Origin: Thermoanaerobacterium sp. CMT5567-10
GTDB lineage: Bacteria > Bacillota > Thermoanaerobacteria > Thermoanaerobacterales > Thermoanaerobacteraceae
Assembly: GCF_030534315.2 (NCBI RefSeq)
Contig: NZ_CP130558.2
Location: 496,001 to 560,000 of the forward strand
Direction of reading: 5' to 3'
Length of the DNA stretch: 64,000 bases
Each line of letters starts with the position of its first letter. The stretch's first letter is position 1. Positions 36,892 through 47,072 of the stretch are shown piece after piece. A program made the translations under genes and the position numbers. Below the pieces are notes generated by a model. That model was not told the origin of the DNA, ran no database searches, and was given only the letters and a program-made list of their open reading frames with translations.

Positions 36892-37797
36892 CTAACCCTT
36901 CACGCTGCCAATGGTTAAACCCTTTACAAAGTACTTTTGCAAAAACGGATATACCATCATAATTGGAACTACTGCTACTATTGTCATCGCAGCTCTTATG
37001 CTTTCAGGAGTTACTGAGTTAGTATTGCTTTTCAACCCCATATCAAAAGATGCTTGTTGTGTAAACTGCTGAGTCGACTGCAAAACTTTCTGCAATTCAT
37101 ACTGTAATGTGCTTAAATTTGGATTTGTTGAACAAAAAAGCATTGTATCAAACCATGAATTCCACTGTCCTACAGCTACAAAAAGCGTTATCGTCGCTAA
37201 TACTGGCACACTAAGTGGAAATATAATTGAAAATATTATCCTCAGTTCGCTAGCTCCATCTAATTTAGCTGATTCAATTAGGCTGGCAGGCAAACCATCA
37301 ATATAGCTTCTCACAACCATTATATTCCACGCACTTACTATCCCTGGCAATATGTAAACTAAGAAATTGTTCATAAGATGTAAGTCTCTGATTAACAGGT
37401 AATATGGAATTAAACCACTTGTAAAATACATAGAATAAGTAAATATTTTTGAAACTATACCTCTTAACACAAAATCCCTTCTGCTTATGGCATAAGCAAC
37501 TATTATACTAGCAATTACATTTAATACTGAACCTATAATTGCTCTCAATGCCGAAATTATTGTCGCATTGTAAATTTCCGGATCGCTCAAAATTGAAACA
37601 TAATTAAAAGTCGTAAATTTTCTTGGAAATAAATATATTCCACCTCTCACTGTATCTATAGCATCATTAAAAGAAACCGCTAGTACGTGTATAAATGGAT
37701 ACAGCGTAACTATTATTACAATTGTAAGAATAATATAATTAATTGTATCAAATACTATATCTTCTGTGGTCAACCTTCTTCTCTTATTTTTAGCCAC
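36892..37797 (-). CDS. Carbohydrate ABC transporter permease (LplC/YtcP type)
   Basis: A 301-residue permease with six helices. The EAA loop reads IESAKLDGASELRIIFSIIFPLSVPVLATI, and the C-terminus YPFLQKYFVKGLTIGSVKG is typical of LplC/YtcP proteins. It pairs with the next upstream permease. This importer subfamily handles complex oligosaccharides such as aldouronates and is often run by YesMN two-component systems, one of which is divergent here. Confidence 0.92.
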   Translation of the reverse strand: MAKNKRRRLTTEDIVFDTINYIILTIVIIVTLYPFIHVLAVSFNDAIDTVRGGIYLFPRKFTTFNYVSILSDPEIYNATIISALRAIIGSVLNVIASIIVAYAISRRDFVLRGIVSKIFTYSMYFTSGLIPYYLLIRDLHLMNNFLVYILPGIVSAWNIMVVRSYIDGLPASLIESAKLDGASELRIIFSIIFPLSVPVLATITLFVAVGQWNSWFDTMLFCSTNPNLSTLQYELQKVLQSTQQFTQQASFDMGLKSNTNSVTPESIRAAMTIVAVVPIMMVYPFLQKYFVKGLTIGSVKG

Positions 37798-37835
37798 TTT
37801 ATAACCCCCTGAGAATTTGTAAATTTAAATTAGAA

Positions 37836-38819
37836 TTAAAATGCACTTTCACCACTAAGTGCTTTTGATATTCTATTTGCTAGTGTAACCATCGCTAATG
37901 AAACAACAGAATTAAATACACCGGCTGCTGTCGCAAACGAAAATCTCCCCATCGGTATACCATAATTGTATACATACAATTCCAATGTCTGTGAATAATC
38001 TATAACCATTGGATTTGATAATAGAAAAACTTGTTCAAAACCAGCATTTAATATCCAGCCTGCATTTAATATTAAAAGTATTTTTATAGTTGGCACTATT
38101 GACGGCAGAGTTATAGAAAAAATTTTTCTTATCCTACCGGCCCCATCAATACTTGCTGCCTCATACAACTCATTATCTATAGCAGTCATTGCCGCCAGAT
38201 AAATAATTGAATTCCAGCCCACTTCTTTCCACATATCGGAAAGTGCCATTAACGGCCAGAAAAGATGAGGTACTCCTATGAAATTAATCGACTGCTTTAT
38301 AGTGTGAAATTTTAAAAGCAGTTGATTTATCGCTCCATCTGGTGATAAAACATCAAGAACAATACTAGCTGCAACAACCCACGAAACAAAATGTGGTAAA
38401 TATGAAATGGTCTGTACCGTCTTTTTAAACTTCATATTTCTAACTTCATTAATTAAAACTGCCAACGTTATAGAGGAAAAAAATCCTAAAAAATATTTTA
38501 AAATGCTAATTCCTAATGTATTCCTAATTGACTGATAAAAAGTTGGATCTTCAAAAAGCATTTTGAAGTTTTCCAATCCAACCCATGGAGAATTGCTAAT
38601 TCCCAATGCAGGATTAAAATTTTTAAATGCTATTATCCAGCCCCATAGCGGAACATAACTAAATATCAGCAACAATATTAGAAATGGCAAAACTATCAAA
38701 ACCAATTCTTTTTGTTGGCTCAATTTTTTAAAAAATTTTTTCCTTCTATCTTTTCTATCTTTTATCATTTTTTCTCTGGATAAAGTTTCTGCACTTGCGT
38801 TTATAACAGTCATAATCAA
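37836..38819 (-). CDS. Carbohydrate ABC transporter permease (LplB/YteP type)
   Basis: A 327-residue permease with a charged N-terminus and six helices. The EAA loop reads LYEAASIDGAGRIRKIFSITLPSIVPTIKI, and the N-terminal FSYVPLWGWIIAFKNFNPALG motif is typical of the LplB family. It forms a heterodimer with the following LplC-type protein. It lies downstream of the binding-protein gene, with a hairpin between. Confidence 0.92.
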   Translation of the reverse strand: MIMTVINASAETLSREKMIKDRKDRRKKFFKKLSQQKELVLIVLPFLILLLIFSYVPLWGWIIAFKNFNPALGISNSPWVGLENFKMLFEDPTFYQSIRNTLGISILKYFLGFFSSITLAVLINEVRNMKFKKTVQTISYLPHFVSWVVAASIVLDVLSPDGAINQLLLKFHTIKQSINFIGVPHLFWPLMALSDMWKEVGWNSIIYLAAMTAIDNELYEAASIDGAGRIRKIFSITLPSIVPTIKILLILNAGWILNAGFEQVFLLSNPMVIDYSQTLELYVYNYGIPMGRFSFATAAGVFNSVVSLAMVTLANRISKALSGESAF

Positions 38820-38849
38820 TCCTCCAAAAAAAATTAAAATATTTTAAGT

Positions 38850-38880
38850 GTAATGAAGTACGAAAATCGTACTTCATTAC
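38850..38880 (-). other. Intercistronic hairpin after the LplA-type gene
   Basis: A perfect 13-base stem GTAATGAAGTACG (38850-38862) / CGTACTTCATTAC (38868-38880) with loop AAAAT, located between the binding-protein stop and the permease start. No long T-run follows on the minus strand. Probably an mRNA-stabilising or partial-termination element. Confidence 0.7.
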
Positions 38881-38898
38881 AAAAACACCGTAATTAGT

Positions 38899-40593
38899 TT
38901 ACTTTGTCCCCCAATGCTGAATTCTCCAGTCTATTTGTTGCTGTATATATGGTACTTCAAGATCATATTTAGCTTTTTGCATTTCTGATACATATTGTTT
39001 CCATATGCTTTCAAATTGGTCTGGTTTTGCAGGTATCATTTGTGCTACATATTTTCTCGTAAGGTCAGATGCCTTTTGATTTGCAATCTTAATCTGCTGC
39101 TCACTATCAGGTATGCTTATATCGTATACAAATCCATATGGTGTATCTAATGGCGGTGCCATCATTTCTGACAAATTCGTTAAATGATAAGCATCTAATA
39201 CTTCTTTTTCATATGGTTTATATACACTTGCTACATATTCTGGGCTGTCTTGAGGTGATGCAAAGTTCCCATCAGCAAGTTTTGCTCCAGCATCTGGATG
39301 TGGAAATTCCCAATATAGCCCTACGCCTTCTTTTTGTGTGTAGCTGCTGTTTTTATATTGATTTAATTGTTCTGGTGTCATATACATTTTGCCATCTTTA
39401 ACAGTATAATCTTTGCCTTCTATTCCCCAGTTCTCAAGCTTTAAAGCTTCATCGCTGCACATAGCATCTAAAAACTTCATTGCAGCAACAGGGTCTTTAC
39501 AACTTTTTGTTATACTCATACCAGGTGTCGTACCTGTAATATTTATGCTATTATAATCTTCTTTTGTTACACCATCGAAAGTTACTGGCAAAGCAAAAGG
39601 TACCCTATCATAAAGTTTTTGCTGCTCAAGTGAATTAATCGCATCTTGAATGTCCCAACGCTGATCGTAAAAACCTAATAATCTGCCTGAAGCTATAAGT
39701 GCTTTATATGAATCATAATTCCTGGTAAACATCTGTTTATCGAGTATGCCTTTATTCCACTCTTCATTTAGCTTCTTATAGTAATCATGTGCCCATTGAC
39801 TTATTGCAAAAGGATGAGCCTTATTGTTATCGTCTACCCAGACATCACCTGTGTTTGCATTTCCAGCTAAATAGCTTGGTGCACCAGTTAATGTAAATAT
39901 TCTCCAGTTGTCAGTATCGGCAGTAAATCCTATTACCGGTTGACCATTATAAGTAGGATGTTTTTTTATATAATCTTCTATTATAGTAAAATACTGATCA
40001 AGCGTTAATTTTTTAGGCCAGCCTGCATCACGCAAAACTTCCAATGGCAAATAAAATCCTGAATAAGGATAATAATATGCGCTTTTTCTAGCAGGAGTTA
40101 AATAATATATATGGCCATCTTTAGGATCTCTCATCTTATTGAGATCTTGTGGGGAATACCATCTTTTTATATTTGTACCGTATTTATCTATCAAATCATC
40201 TAGTGGAATTAAGTCGTTTGCATTTCTAAATATTTGATAAGCATTATGTGTAACAACTATATCTGGTAAATCTCCTCCTGTAACCATAAGCGTTGCCTTA
40301 GTCTCTTCATCAGTACCAACTACATAACTTACTTGTAAATTGACACCCGTCAATTCCGCAAGCTTTTGACCTACAGGTGTTTTAGTAAAATCGATTGGAC
40401 TTTGAGTAGAGTCACCTATGTAGAGTGATAGCGTCTTCATTTGCTTACTGTTTGTAGAAGTATTATTGCTGGGCGTATTTTTGTTAGAATCTTTGCTAGA
40501 CGTTTTTGTAGTGCTACATCCTGACAAAAGTGCTGAGATAACCATTACAATTACAATCGTCAGAATTAAAATAAATAATTTTTTCCCTTTCAT
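38899..40593 (-). CDS. Extracellular oligosaccharide-binding lipoprotein (LplA type)
   Basis: A 564-residue large solute-binding protein. It has a lipoprotein signal with lipobox LLSGC, a Ser/Asn/Thr linker, and the LplA-type core (TLSLYIGDSTQSPIDFTKTPVGQKLAELTGVNLQVSYVVGTDEETKATLMVTGGDLPDIVV). The size fits binding of long or branched oligosaccharides. The start is ATG 40593 after GGAGGGGAAAAG; an in-frame ATG at 40608 lies just upstream of that ribosome site and is unlikely to be used. It is the first gene of the operon that ends with the surface xylanase, so xylan fragments are the likely ligand (inference). Confidence 0.92.
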   Translation of the reverse strand: MKGKKLFILILTIVIVMVISALLSGCSTTKTSSKDSNKNTPSNNTSTNSKQMKTLSLYIGDSTQSPIDFTKTPVGQKLAELTGVNLQVSYVVGTDEETKATLMVTGGDLPDIVVTHNAYQIFRNANDLIPLDDLIDKYGTNIKRWYSPQDLNKMRDPKDGHIYYLTPARKSAYYYPYSGFYLPLEVLRDAGWPKKLTLDQYFTIIEDYIKKHPTYNGQPVIGFTADTDNWRIFTLTGAPSYLAGNANTGDVWVDDNNKAHPFAISQWAHDYYKKLNEEWNKGILDKQMFTRNYDSYKALIASGRLLGFYDQRWDIQDAINSLEQQKLYDRVPFALPVTFDGVTKEDYNSINITGTTPGMSITKSCKDPVAAMKFLDAMCSDEALKLENWGIEGKDYTVKDGKMYMTPEQLNQYKNSSYTQKEGVGLYWEFPHPDAGAKLADGNFASPQDSPEYVASVYKPYEKEVLDAYHLTNLSEMMAPPLDTPYGFVYDISIPDSEQQIKIANQKASDLTRKYVAQMIPAKPDQFESIWKQYVSEMQKAKYDLEVPYIQQQIDWRIQHWGTK

Positions 40594-41153
40594 CTTTTCC
40601 CCTCCCATAAAAATGTTAAAAAATGTTAAAAATATGTTTTATAATACCACCTCCTCCATTAGCATTAAATATTATATATATGAGTAGAAAAATATTTTTA
40701 AATATCAAACAAGTGTTTAAATAACTTTAATATATCTACCCATATATACCATCATCTTACACTTAACGTTTACTAATGTTATTAAATAAAATAGTTCTGG
40801 ATAAAAGAAATTTAAAAGAAATTAAATCAAATAAATCAATATAAAGGAATAAAAACATGTTATTACTAATACTTGTTTTAATTTCTAACTTTAATTTATG
40901 AGAATATTATAGCTCGAAATTTTTTTAATAAAATAGAAATTTTTTACCTGATTCTTTAATTTTTTTACTTTGTTCACCCAACAAATAAACTAGTTACATT
41001 TTCTTTTAATATGTGATAAAATATATGATAGATATTTTAATTTGTATAAATATCACAATAATAAAACTTAAAATATAGTTAAATTCATTGTTTCATGTAT
41101 TTTACAAGGTAATGTCATTAATTCTAAAATATTACTCCAAAGGAGTTAATGCT
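40594..41153. other. 560-bp divergent regulatory region (importer operon / two-component system)
   Basis: AT-rich, without a credible gene. A GGAGGAGGTGG sequence on the minus strand (40647-40657) looks like a ribosome site but opens no ORF of useful length before the LplA gene. A promoter candidate for the histidine kinase lies at 40993-41022. Sites for the YesN-type regulator are expected here but could not be picked out by eye. Confidence 0.45.
40993..41022 (+). promoter_or_regulatory. Promoter candidate for the two-component operon
   Basis: GTTACA (40993-40998), 18-base spacer, TAAAAT (41017-41022), about 130 bases before the kinase start. Only moderately close to consensus. Confidence 0.35.
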
Positions 41154-42914
41154 ATGTTAAAAAGATTTATTAAAAAATTCAGAGATCTAAATATATCATC
41201 CAAAATAGTATTGTACTATTTGTTTGTTTTAATCGTTTCAATCTCTTTTCTTTCGATCACTTATAATGAGATAAATAATAATATAACTAACAGCAAAGTC
41301 ATGCAAGTTTCTAATGAAATTGTTTCAAATATTAATTCCAGTATAGAATCATTAATAAATACCGTTGACAATCAGTCAAAAATTTTAATATCAAGTCAAA
41401 TACTGCAATCAGCTTTGTCAAACGGAAATGCAGGTAATTACGCTTCCTATATACAGCCTATGAGCAAATATTTGGCTGATTTTTTAAACTTTAATGATTT
41501 TATTTCGTCTATATATATATTTGACAACAGAGGAAACGAATACTTTGTAGATAATGTTTCTTATAAAAATATTAATTTATCTGTGCTAAAATCGGCTGAT
41601 TGGTACGATAAATTGATAAGTTTAAGAGGTGCTTATATATTAATAGCTAATAGTGGTAGTTTGATAAATGATAGTAAAGGAAACCAAGGATATGTATCTT
41701 TCATAAGAGTGATAAACGATATAAATAGCCAAAAGCCAGCAGGATTTATGATAATAAATATTTCTAAATCTTACTTGTATAAGTATATAAATAGCTCAAT
41801 AAATACTTATACATCTGGTATCATAATAAAAGACGAGAAAGGTAACAGTATAATAGAGCCAACTAATATAAGTAAAAGTTTAAATGACGAGATATTCAAT
41901 TATATAAAGCCCAATAATTCAACTATAAAGAAGATTGACGGAAAAGTGTACATTATTTCGGATCTTAAAAATAATTTTGGCTGGAATATAATAAGCGTCA
42001 CACCATTTAATGAGCTTAACAGTCAGTTTTGGATATACAATTTAATACTTCTATTAGTAATAATCATAAATATTGTATTGCTTATTTTAGGTCTATTATT
42101 TATATCTCTATTTATCACACAGCCTATAATAAAGCTGGTAAACTCTATGAAGGGAATAAAGGATGGAAAATTTGAAAAGGTAAATATTATAACCGGCAAT
42201 GATGAGATAGGGATGCTAAAAGATGTTTATAACAAGATGATCGATGAAATCAAAAAATTGATTGGCGATATCATTAACGAGCAAAAGATGAAAAGGAAAT
42301 TGGAACTGGATGTAATGCAATCGCAGATAAAGCCCCATTTTCTATTTAACTCTTTTGACGCAATAAGCGCCTTGATTTTAATGAATGACACGAAAAACGC
42401 CAGTAAAATTGTGAAAGCTCTAGGAAAGTTTTATAGATCTTTTTTGATGAATGGCAATGAGGAAATCACCATAAAAGAAGAGCTTGACATAATAAAAAAC
42501 TATCTTACAATACAAAAAATAAGGTTTGGAGATAAATTTAATGTTGTAATAAATATTGATGAGCGAACATTAAGCTATAGAATACCAAAGCTTATATTGC
42601 AGCCATTAGTCGAAAATGCCTTGAACCACGGCGTGAGAAATAAAGACGGTCAGGGAATCATTTCAATAAAAGCTTTATATGACAACGATCAAATAAAACT
42701 CATAGTAGAAGACAATGGAAAAGGCATGAATGAAGAAAAGATAAGAGAAATCGAAAGTAGCATGTCTAAAGGTGTTGGCCTTAGATCGACAATTGAAAGG
42801 TTGAAGATATATTACAATTCTGCAGATGTAGTAAAAATTTACAGCAAAATAGATGAAGGAACAAAGATTGAAATAACTATCCCGATAAATAAGGAGGATC
42901 AGAATGATGAATGA
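41154..42914 (+). CDS. YesM-type sensor histidine kinase
   Basis: A 586-residue membrane kinase. It has a helix near 18-40, an extracellular Cache-like sensor (about 45-290), a second helix (about 295-325) and a HAMP segment. The His_kinase domain has His395 in QSQIKPHFLFNSFDA, and a HATPase follows with N-box VENALNHG and G-box VEDNGKGM. This architecture marks the YesM/LytS-like group, which senses sugars or their binding proteins. The start is ATG 41154, after AAAGGAGTTAATGCT; the longer frame lacks a site. It overlaps its response regulator gene by 11 bases. It probably controls the divergent importer-xylanase operon. Confidence 0.92.
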   Translation: MLKRFIKKFRDLNISSKIVLYYLFVLIVSISFLSITYNEINNNITNSKVMQVSNEIVSNINSSIESLINTVDNQSKILISSQILQSALSNGNAGNYASYIQPMSKYLADFLNFNDFISSIYIFDNRGNEYFVDNVSYKNINLSVLKSADWYDKLISLRGAYILIANSGSLINDSKGNQGYVSFIRVINDINSQKPAGFMIINISKSYLYKYINSSINTYTSGIIIKDEKGNSIIEPTNISKSLNDEIFNYIKPNNSTIKKIDGKVYIISDLKNNFGWNIISVTPFNELNSQFWIYNLILLLVIIINIVLLILGLLFISLFITQPIIKLVNSMKGIKDGKFEKVNIITGNDEIGMLKDVYNKMIDEIKKLIGDIINEQKMKRKLELDVMQSQIKPHFLFNSFDAISALILMNDTKNASKIVKALGKFYRSFLMNGNEEITIKEELDIIKNYLTIQKIRFGDKFNVVINIDERTLSYRIPKLILQPLVENALNHGVRNKDGQGIISIKALYDNDQIKLIVEDNGKGMNEEKIREIESSMSKGVGLRSTIERLKIYYNSADVVKIYSKIDEGTKIEITIPINKEDQNDE

Positions 42915-44511
42915 TAAAATAAAAGTGCTCATTATTGACGATGAGTATCTTGAAAGAAATCTATTAAAAGGTTGTATTGATTGGAACACGCTCGGAATGG
43001 AAATAGCAGGCGAAGCATCAAATGCGGAGGAAGGATTTAAACTAATAGATGAACTTAAACCAGATGTAGTCTTTACAGACATAAAAATGCCAGGAATTGA
43101 CGGCATAAAATTCAGCGAATCTATTTTACAAAAATATCCTACAATAAAAATTGTCATCCTAACTGGTTACAATGACTTTAATTACGCTCAAAAGTCCGTA
43201 AAAATAGGGATATCTGATTTTTTGCTTAAACCGATAGATGAAGATGAAGTCTTAAATACTGCATCTAAGCTAAAAGCAGTCATAGAAAGTGAAAGGAAGG
43301 AAAAGAAAGAATTTGAAGAATTAAAAAGACAGCTTTACGATAATCTGCCTTATTTAAGAGAGCGGTTTTTAAATGAGCTTATTAGTGGCAATTTAGATGA
43401 CAATTTGATAAATGGAAAGTTAGAATTTTTCGATATATCTCTGGATGGCAGCATTTATCAAGTTGCCGCTTTAGAGATTATCAATTCAAATGATGTAAAC
43501 GAAGAATCTCGTCTGATAAAAAATTTTAAAGTGACTAATTACGTAAAAAACTATTTTAAAGATTTGAAAAGGATCATTGTTTTCACTAACTCAATGAATA
43601 GAATTATCATCTTAAACAACGATGAAAAATTAGATTTGTATAAAATTTGTATAAGGTTGAAAAATAAAATCATCAAAGATGTTGACTGCATTGTAAATAT
43701 AGGGATCGGAAATATAAAAGGAGAGGTAAGCGACATAAAAGTATCGTACATTGAAGCAATAGATGCATTAAACTATCGCATAGCAGTTGGCAACAACAAT
43801 GTCATACATTATAGAGATGTACAATTTACAGAAAGCAAAACTGGGCTTGACACCAATCATCTGTTTAACGAATTGAGATTTTACATGAAATCAGGCTTAG
43901 AAAACGATGCAATAAATATTGTAAAAGATGTGTTTTCTAATATAGATCTTAAAAGCGAAAATGTAATTAAGTTAATCCGCGTTACAGCATTAAACATTAT
44001 ATCAATTTGCTTTTCTGTGTCATTAGAACTAAAAGAAAACTTTGATGATATATATTTGTCTGAGGTAGAGTCTTACAACAAAATCATAAATATAGAGACG
44101 CTGCCTGACATGATTGAATATGTATCAACAACTGTAAAAAATACGATTAAGGCGGTAAACAAAGAGCAGATAAGCAATATCAACAATTTGATTGATAATG
44201 TTAAAAAATTCATAGATGAAAATATTAGCAATAGCAATCTTTCACTGTCATACGTCGCTAAGCACTTTTACCTAAATCCCAGCTATTTAAGCAGGACATT
44301 TAAAAAAGAAACAGGCATAAACTTCATAGAATACCTTACAAATAAGCGAATGGAAAAAGCAATAAATTTGATAAAAGAAAAAAATATGAAATCATTTGAA
44401 ATCGCTAATGCAGTCGGCATACAAGACCCAAATTACTTCTCATCCTGCTTTAAAAAGTATACAGGTTTAAATGTAAGTGAATACAAAAAATTGATAAAAA
44501 ATATTGTATGA
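42904..44511 (+). CDS. YesN-type response regulator with AraC DNA-binding domain
   Basis: A 535-residue regulator. The receiver domain (1-125) has the acidic pocket DDE (12-14), phospho-acceptor Asp59 (FTDIKMPG) and a Lys near 108 (FLLKPID). A long linker domain (about 140-400) follows, and then two AraC helix-turn-helix motifs at the C-terminus (about 430-533: NLSLSYVAKHFYLNPSYLSRTFKKETG and KSFEIANAVGIQDPNYFSSCFKKYTG). It works with the overlapping kinase, most likely as an activator of the divergent sugar-uptake/xylanase operon. GGAGGATCAG precedes the ATG pair at 42904. Confidence 0.93.
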   Translation: MMNDKIKVLIIDDEYLERNLLKGCIDWNTLGMEIAGEASNAEEGFKLIDELKPDVVFTDIKMPGIDGIKFSESILQKYPTIKIVILTGYNDFNYAQKSVKIGISDFLLKPIDEDEVLNTASKLKAVIESERKEKKEFEELKRQLYDNLPYLRERFLNELISGNLDDNLINGKLEFFDISLDGSIYQVAALEIINSNDVNEESRLIKNFKVTNYVKNYFKDLKRIIVFTNSMNRIIILNNDEKLDLYKICIRLKNKIIKDVDCIVNIGIGNIKGEVSDIKVSYIEAIDALNYRIAVGNNNVIHYRDVQFTESKTGLDTNHLFNELRFYMKSGLENDAINIVKDVFSNIDLKSENVIKLIRVTALNIISICFSVSLELKENFDDIYLSEVESYNKIINIETLPDMIEYVSTTVKNTIKAVNKEQISNINNLIDNVKKFIDENISNSNLSLSYVAKHFYLNPSYLSRTFKKETGINFIEYLTNKRMEKAINLIKEKNMKSFEIANAVGIQDPNYFSSCFKKYTGLNVSEYKKLIKNIV

Positions 44512-44547
44512 GGAGATCTGACTATATCAAATCTCCTCATACTTTTA
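44507..44547. terminator. Bidirectional terminator between the regulator gene and the xylan operon
   Basis: TATGAGGAGAT (44507-44517) pairs with ATCTCCTCATA (44531-44541). Followed by CTTTTAA on the plus strand and CAATATTTTTT on the minus strand. It ends the two-component operon and the long xylan operon. Confidence 0.8.
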
Positions 44548-44551
44548 ACGT

Positions 44552-45508
44552 TTAAAGCTCCAGTAAAAATTGCATAGCTAAATCATCAAATCCCCTCATA
44601 GGCTCATGGCCGTAATCAGGATATACTTTTATATCCTTCTTTGATTTTATATTGTTATACGCTGCAAAAACAGTTGATGGCGGACAAACTTGATCCATCA
44701 ATCCGACACACATCAACACATCGCCTTTTATTCTCTTCGCCAGATTCTTAACATCTATATAGCCAAGCTTAGTAAACACCTCATTTTCTCTTTCATGTCT
44801 AGGATCAAAAAGCCTAAAATAGTCTGTAATCTCTTGGTATGCGTTTTTTGCAAGGTCTAAATCCCATACCCTCTTATAATCAGATAAGAAAGGATATTCA
44901 GATACGACTTTGCGTATACGGGGTTCTAATGATGCGCACGCCAATGCTAAACCTCCGCCTTGTGATGGCCCCATGACTCCAACTCTATTTTCATCAACTT
45001 CAGGCATATTCATTACTATTCCTGCCAATTGTGCAGTATCTAGAAAAATATGCCTGAATAACAAGTTGTCAACGTCGTCGTCTAATCCTCTGATTATATG
45101 TCCATTTAGAGTATTTCCTTTTACGCCGCCAACATCTTCAGAAAGCCCCCCTTGGCCTCTTGCATCCATCGCCACAACTGTAAAACCTGCCGCCACGTAA
45201 TTTAATTTGTCATTCCAGTCCCCTGAATTTGATGAATATCCATGAAATCTTATTAGTGCAGGATGCTTCACATCTGTTTTAGGCTTTATATACTTTGCAT
45301 GTATCCTTGCGCCTCGCACGCCGGTAAAGTACAAGTCATAGCATTCTGCAAACGGCACTTGAAAGCTGCTGGGATTAAGTTCAATTTTGGGATCAACTGA
45401 TCTCATCTCATTTAAAGCCCTGTCCCAATACTCATTAAAATCTTTCGGACATGGGTTTGTACCAGTGTATTCCTTAAGTTTTTGTAATGGCATATCAAAA
45501 AGTCCCAT
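44552..45508 (-). CDS. axe1: Acetyl xylan esterase (CE7, cephalosporin-C deacetylase family)
   Basis: A 318-residue cytoplasmic alpha/beta-hydrolase that removes acetyl groups from xylo-oligosaccharides. The oxyanion-side motif is RFHGYSSNSGDW, the nucleophile Ser182 lies in GPSQGGG, and Asp272 (GLMDQVCPP) and His301 (YGHEP) complete the triad. RGQGG near 117-121 is the second CE7 mark. It strongly resembles Axe1 of Thermoanaerobacterium, which acts on short oligomers as a hexamer. It is the last gene of the operon, 20 bases after GH39. No signal peptide. Confidence 0.95.
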   Translation of the reverse strand: MGLFDMPLQKLKEYTGTNPCPKDFNEYWDRALNEMRSVDPKIELNPSSFQVPFAECYDLYFTGVRGARIHAKYIKPKTDVKHPALIRFHGYSSNSGDWNDKLNYVAAGFTVVAMDARGQGGLSEDVGGVKGNTLNGHIIRGLDDDVDNLLFRHIFLDTAQLAGIVMNMPEVDENRVGVMGPSQGGGLALACASLEPRIRKVVSEYPFLSDYKRVWDLDLAKNAYQEITDYFRLFDPRHERENEVFTKLGYIDVKNLAKRIKGDVLMCVGLMDQVCPPSTVFAAYNNIKSKKDIKVYPDYGHEPMRGFDDLAMQFLLEL

Positions 45509-45528
45509 TTTTACCCTCCTAAATCACA

Positions 45529-47034
45529 TCAATATCCGTTTATTTTGCTATCATCAAGTCCTATATACGTGTTTGATTCATCCATTACTTCAGTCAATTC
45601 AAACAATACCACAGCATTTTTCCCCAATCTAAATTTCAAATTTACATAGCCATCATCTGATGTAGCTCTACTTGTTTTGATCTGTGGCCTCGCAATATCT
45701 CTTAAAGTTTTAATTTGCTCTTTGTTTGGAAACCTCGGCCTTCCCATGTGTATCCAGGCACCCCAAGGATTGCCGTGATCCTCATCTATCATCTGCTTCT
45801 TTATAAAGACATCTTTGAATCCTACAGGTATTTCCAGTTCATATTCCTTATCTGGATTTTCCGTCTTTTCCATTATCTCGTTCCAAGCGATAAGCGCAAC
45901 TGATCCGTCATTTCTTCTTGTCACAAGCATACGGTTATCCCTGTAAAGCACCTCTTCTCCCATAGCATTGAAAAATTTAAACATGTGAAAAGTCGGCTTT
46001 GGTATCTTATTCAATGCAACTAGTCCAAATCCTCCATGAAACTGCGACCTTGGAACATCCTTCTCCTCAAACACATCGCTGAATGTCCAATAAGAAAATG
46101 AATCAACATAATCGCCGCCTTCACTTAAAATCCTCGCAAGATACGCCGCATTAAAAGGCGTATCATGTACAGGATTTAATGGACTGTAAGATGTATTGTA
46201 CTCTGTTATGTGAAAAGGAAGATTTGGGAAAGGTGAATTCCTTATAATCTCCCTGACACTTTTAAATTCGTTAAGCATGTATTCAGATGGCATGATCTCT
46301 TGATATATAAGATGCGGAGTATACTCTCCCTGTTTAGATGTATACGCATGGCGGGACACGAAGTCAACAGGCACATTCTCCTCATTACAGAAATTCAAAA
46401 AGTCTTCTATCCAGTAGTCAGATCCGCCGCATATAGCTGGACCTCCAACTTGTAGATTTTCATTCACTTCTTTAATCGCCTTTGCAGTAACCTTGTACAG
46501 CTTAAAATACTCCTTTTGATCTGCATCTTTCCAAAATTCTTTTAAGTTAGGTTCATTCCATATCTCAAATGGCCACTTCAAGACTTCATCTATGCCGTAT
46601 CTAGATATAAAGTGTGTAACAACTGCTTTTACAAGGTTACTCCACTTATTATAATCTTTAGGAGGGGTTACGTTTCCCTCCCAATAAAATACTGTCTGTG
46701 TGCCTGACGCTAATTTTTTAGGCATAAATCCAACTTCGACGAAAGGCCTTATCCCTAATTCCAAAAATGAATCAAAGATTCTATCTATATACGTGAAATT
46801 GTAAAAGGGTCTTATGTCGTTACCTACTATGTCTTCACGGTAAATACCCACATCGTCGCACAAAAGTCCATGACCACGGATGTATTTAAAATCGATGTTC
46901 TCTTTTACGTATTTTAATGTATCAATGTACTCTTTCTGTAGGGCCAGCCCTAATCTCCCTGTCCCTACACAATATCTCCATCTACTGGTGAATTTTTTGC
47001 CATCAGAATTTTTTGGTATCTTTATTTTTACCAT
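45529..47034 (-). CDS. xynB: Beta-xylosidase, GH39
   Basis: A 501-residue cytoplasmic enzyme releasing xylose from the non-reducing end of xylo-oligosaccharides. Acid/base is Glu161 (IWNEPN) and nucleophile is Glu278 (ITEYN). These agree, with a one-residue offset, with the characterised Thermoanaerobacterium saccharolyticum GH39 enzyme (Glu160/Glu277). Length is normal. It lies between GH52 and CE7, giving the operon two beta-xylosidases from unrelated families. Confidence 0.96.
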   Translation of the reverse strand: MVKIKIPKNSDGKKFTSRWRYCVGTGRLGLALQKEYIDTLKYVKENIDFKYIRGHGLLCDDVGIYREDIVGNDIRPFYNFTYIDRIFDSFLELGIRPFVEVGFMPKKLASGTQTVFYWEGNVTPPKDYNKWSNLVKAVVTHFISRYGIDEVLKWPFEIWNEPNLKEFWKDADQKEYFKLYKVTAKAIKEVNENLQVGGPAICGGSDYWIEDFLNFCNEENVPVDFVSRHAYTSKQGEYTPHLIYQEIMPSEYMLNEFKSVREIIRNSPFPNLPFHITEYNTSYSPLNPVHDTPFNAAYLARILSEGGDYVDSFSYWTFSDVFEEKDVPRSQFHGGFGLVALNKIPKPTFHMFKFFNAMGEEVLYRDNRMLVTRRNDGSVALIAWNEIMEKTENPDKEYELEIPVGFKDVFIKKQMIDEDHGNPWGAWIHMGRPRFPNKEQIKTLRDIARPQIKTSRATSDDGYVNLKFRLGKNAVVLFELTEVMDESNTYIGLDDSKINGY

Positions 47035-47072
47035 GTTAAGCCCCCCGAAATTATGTTAGATAATTTAATAAT

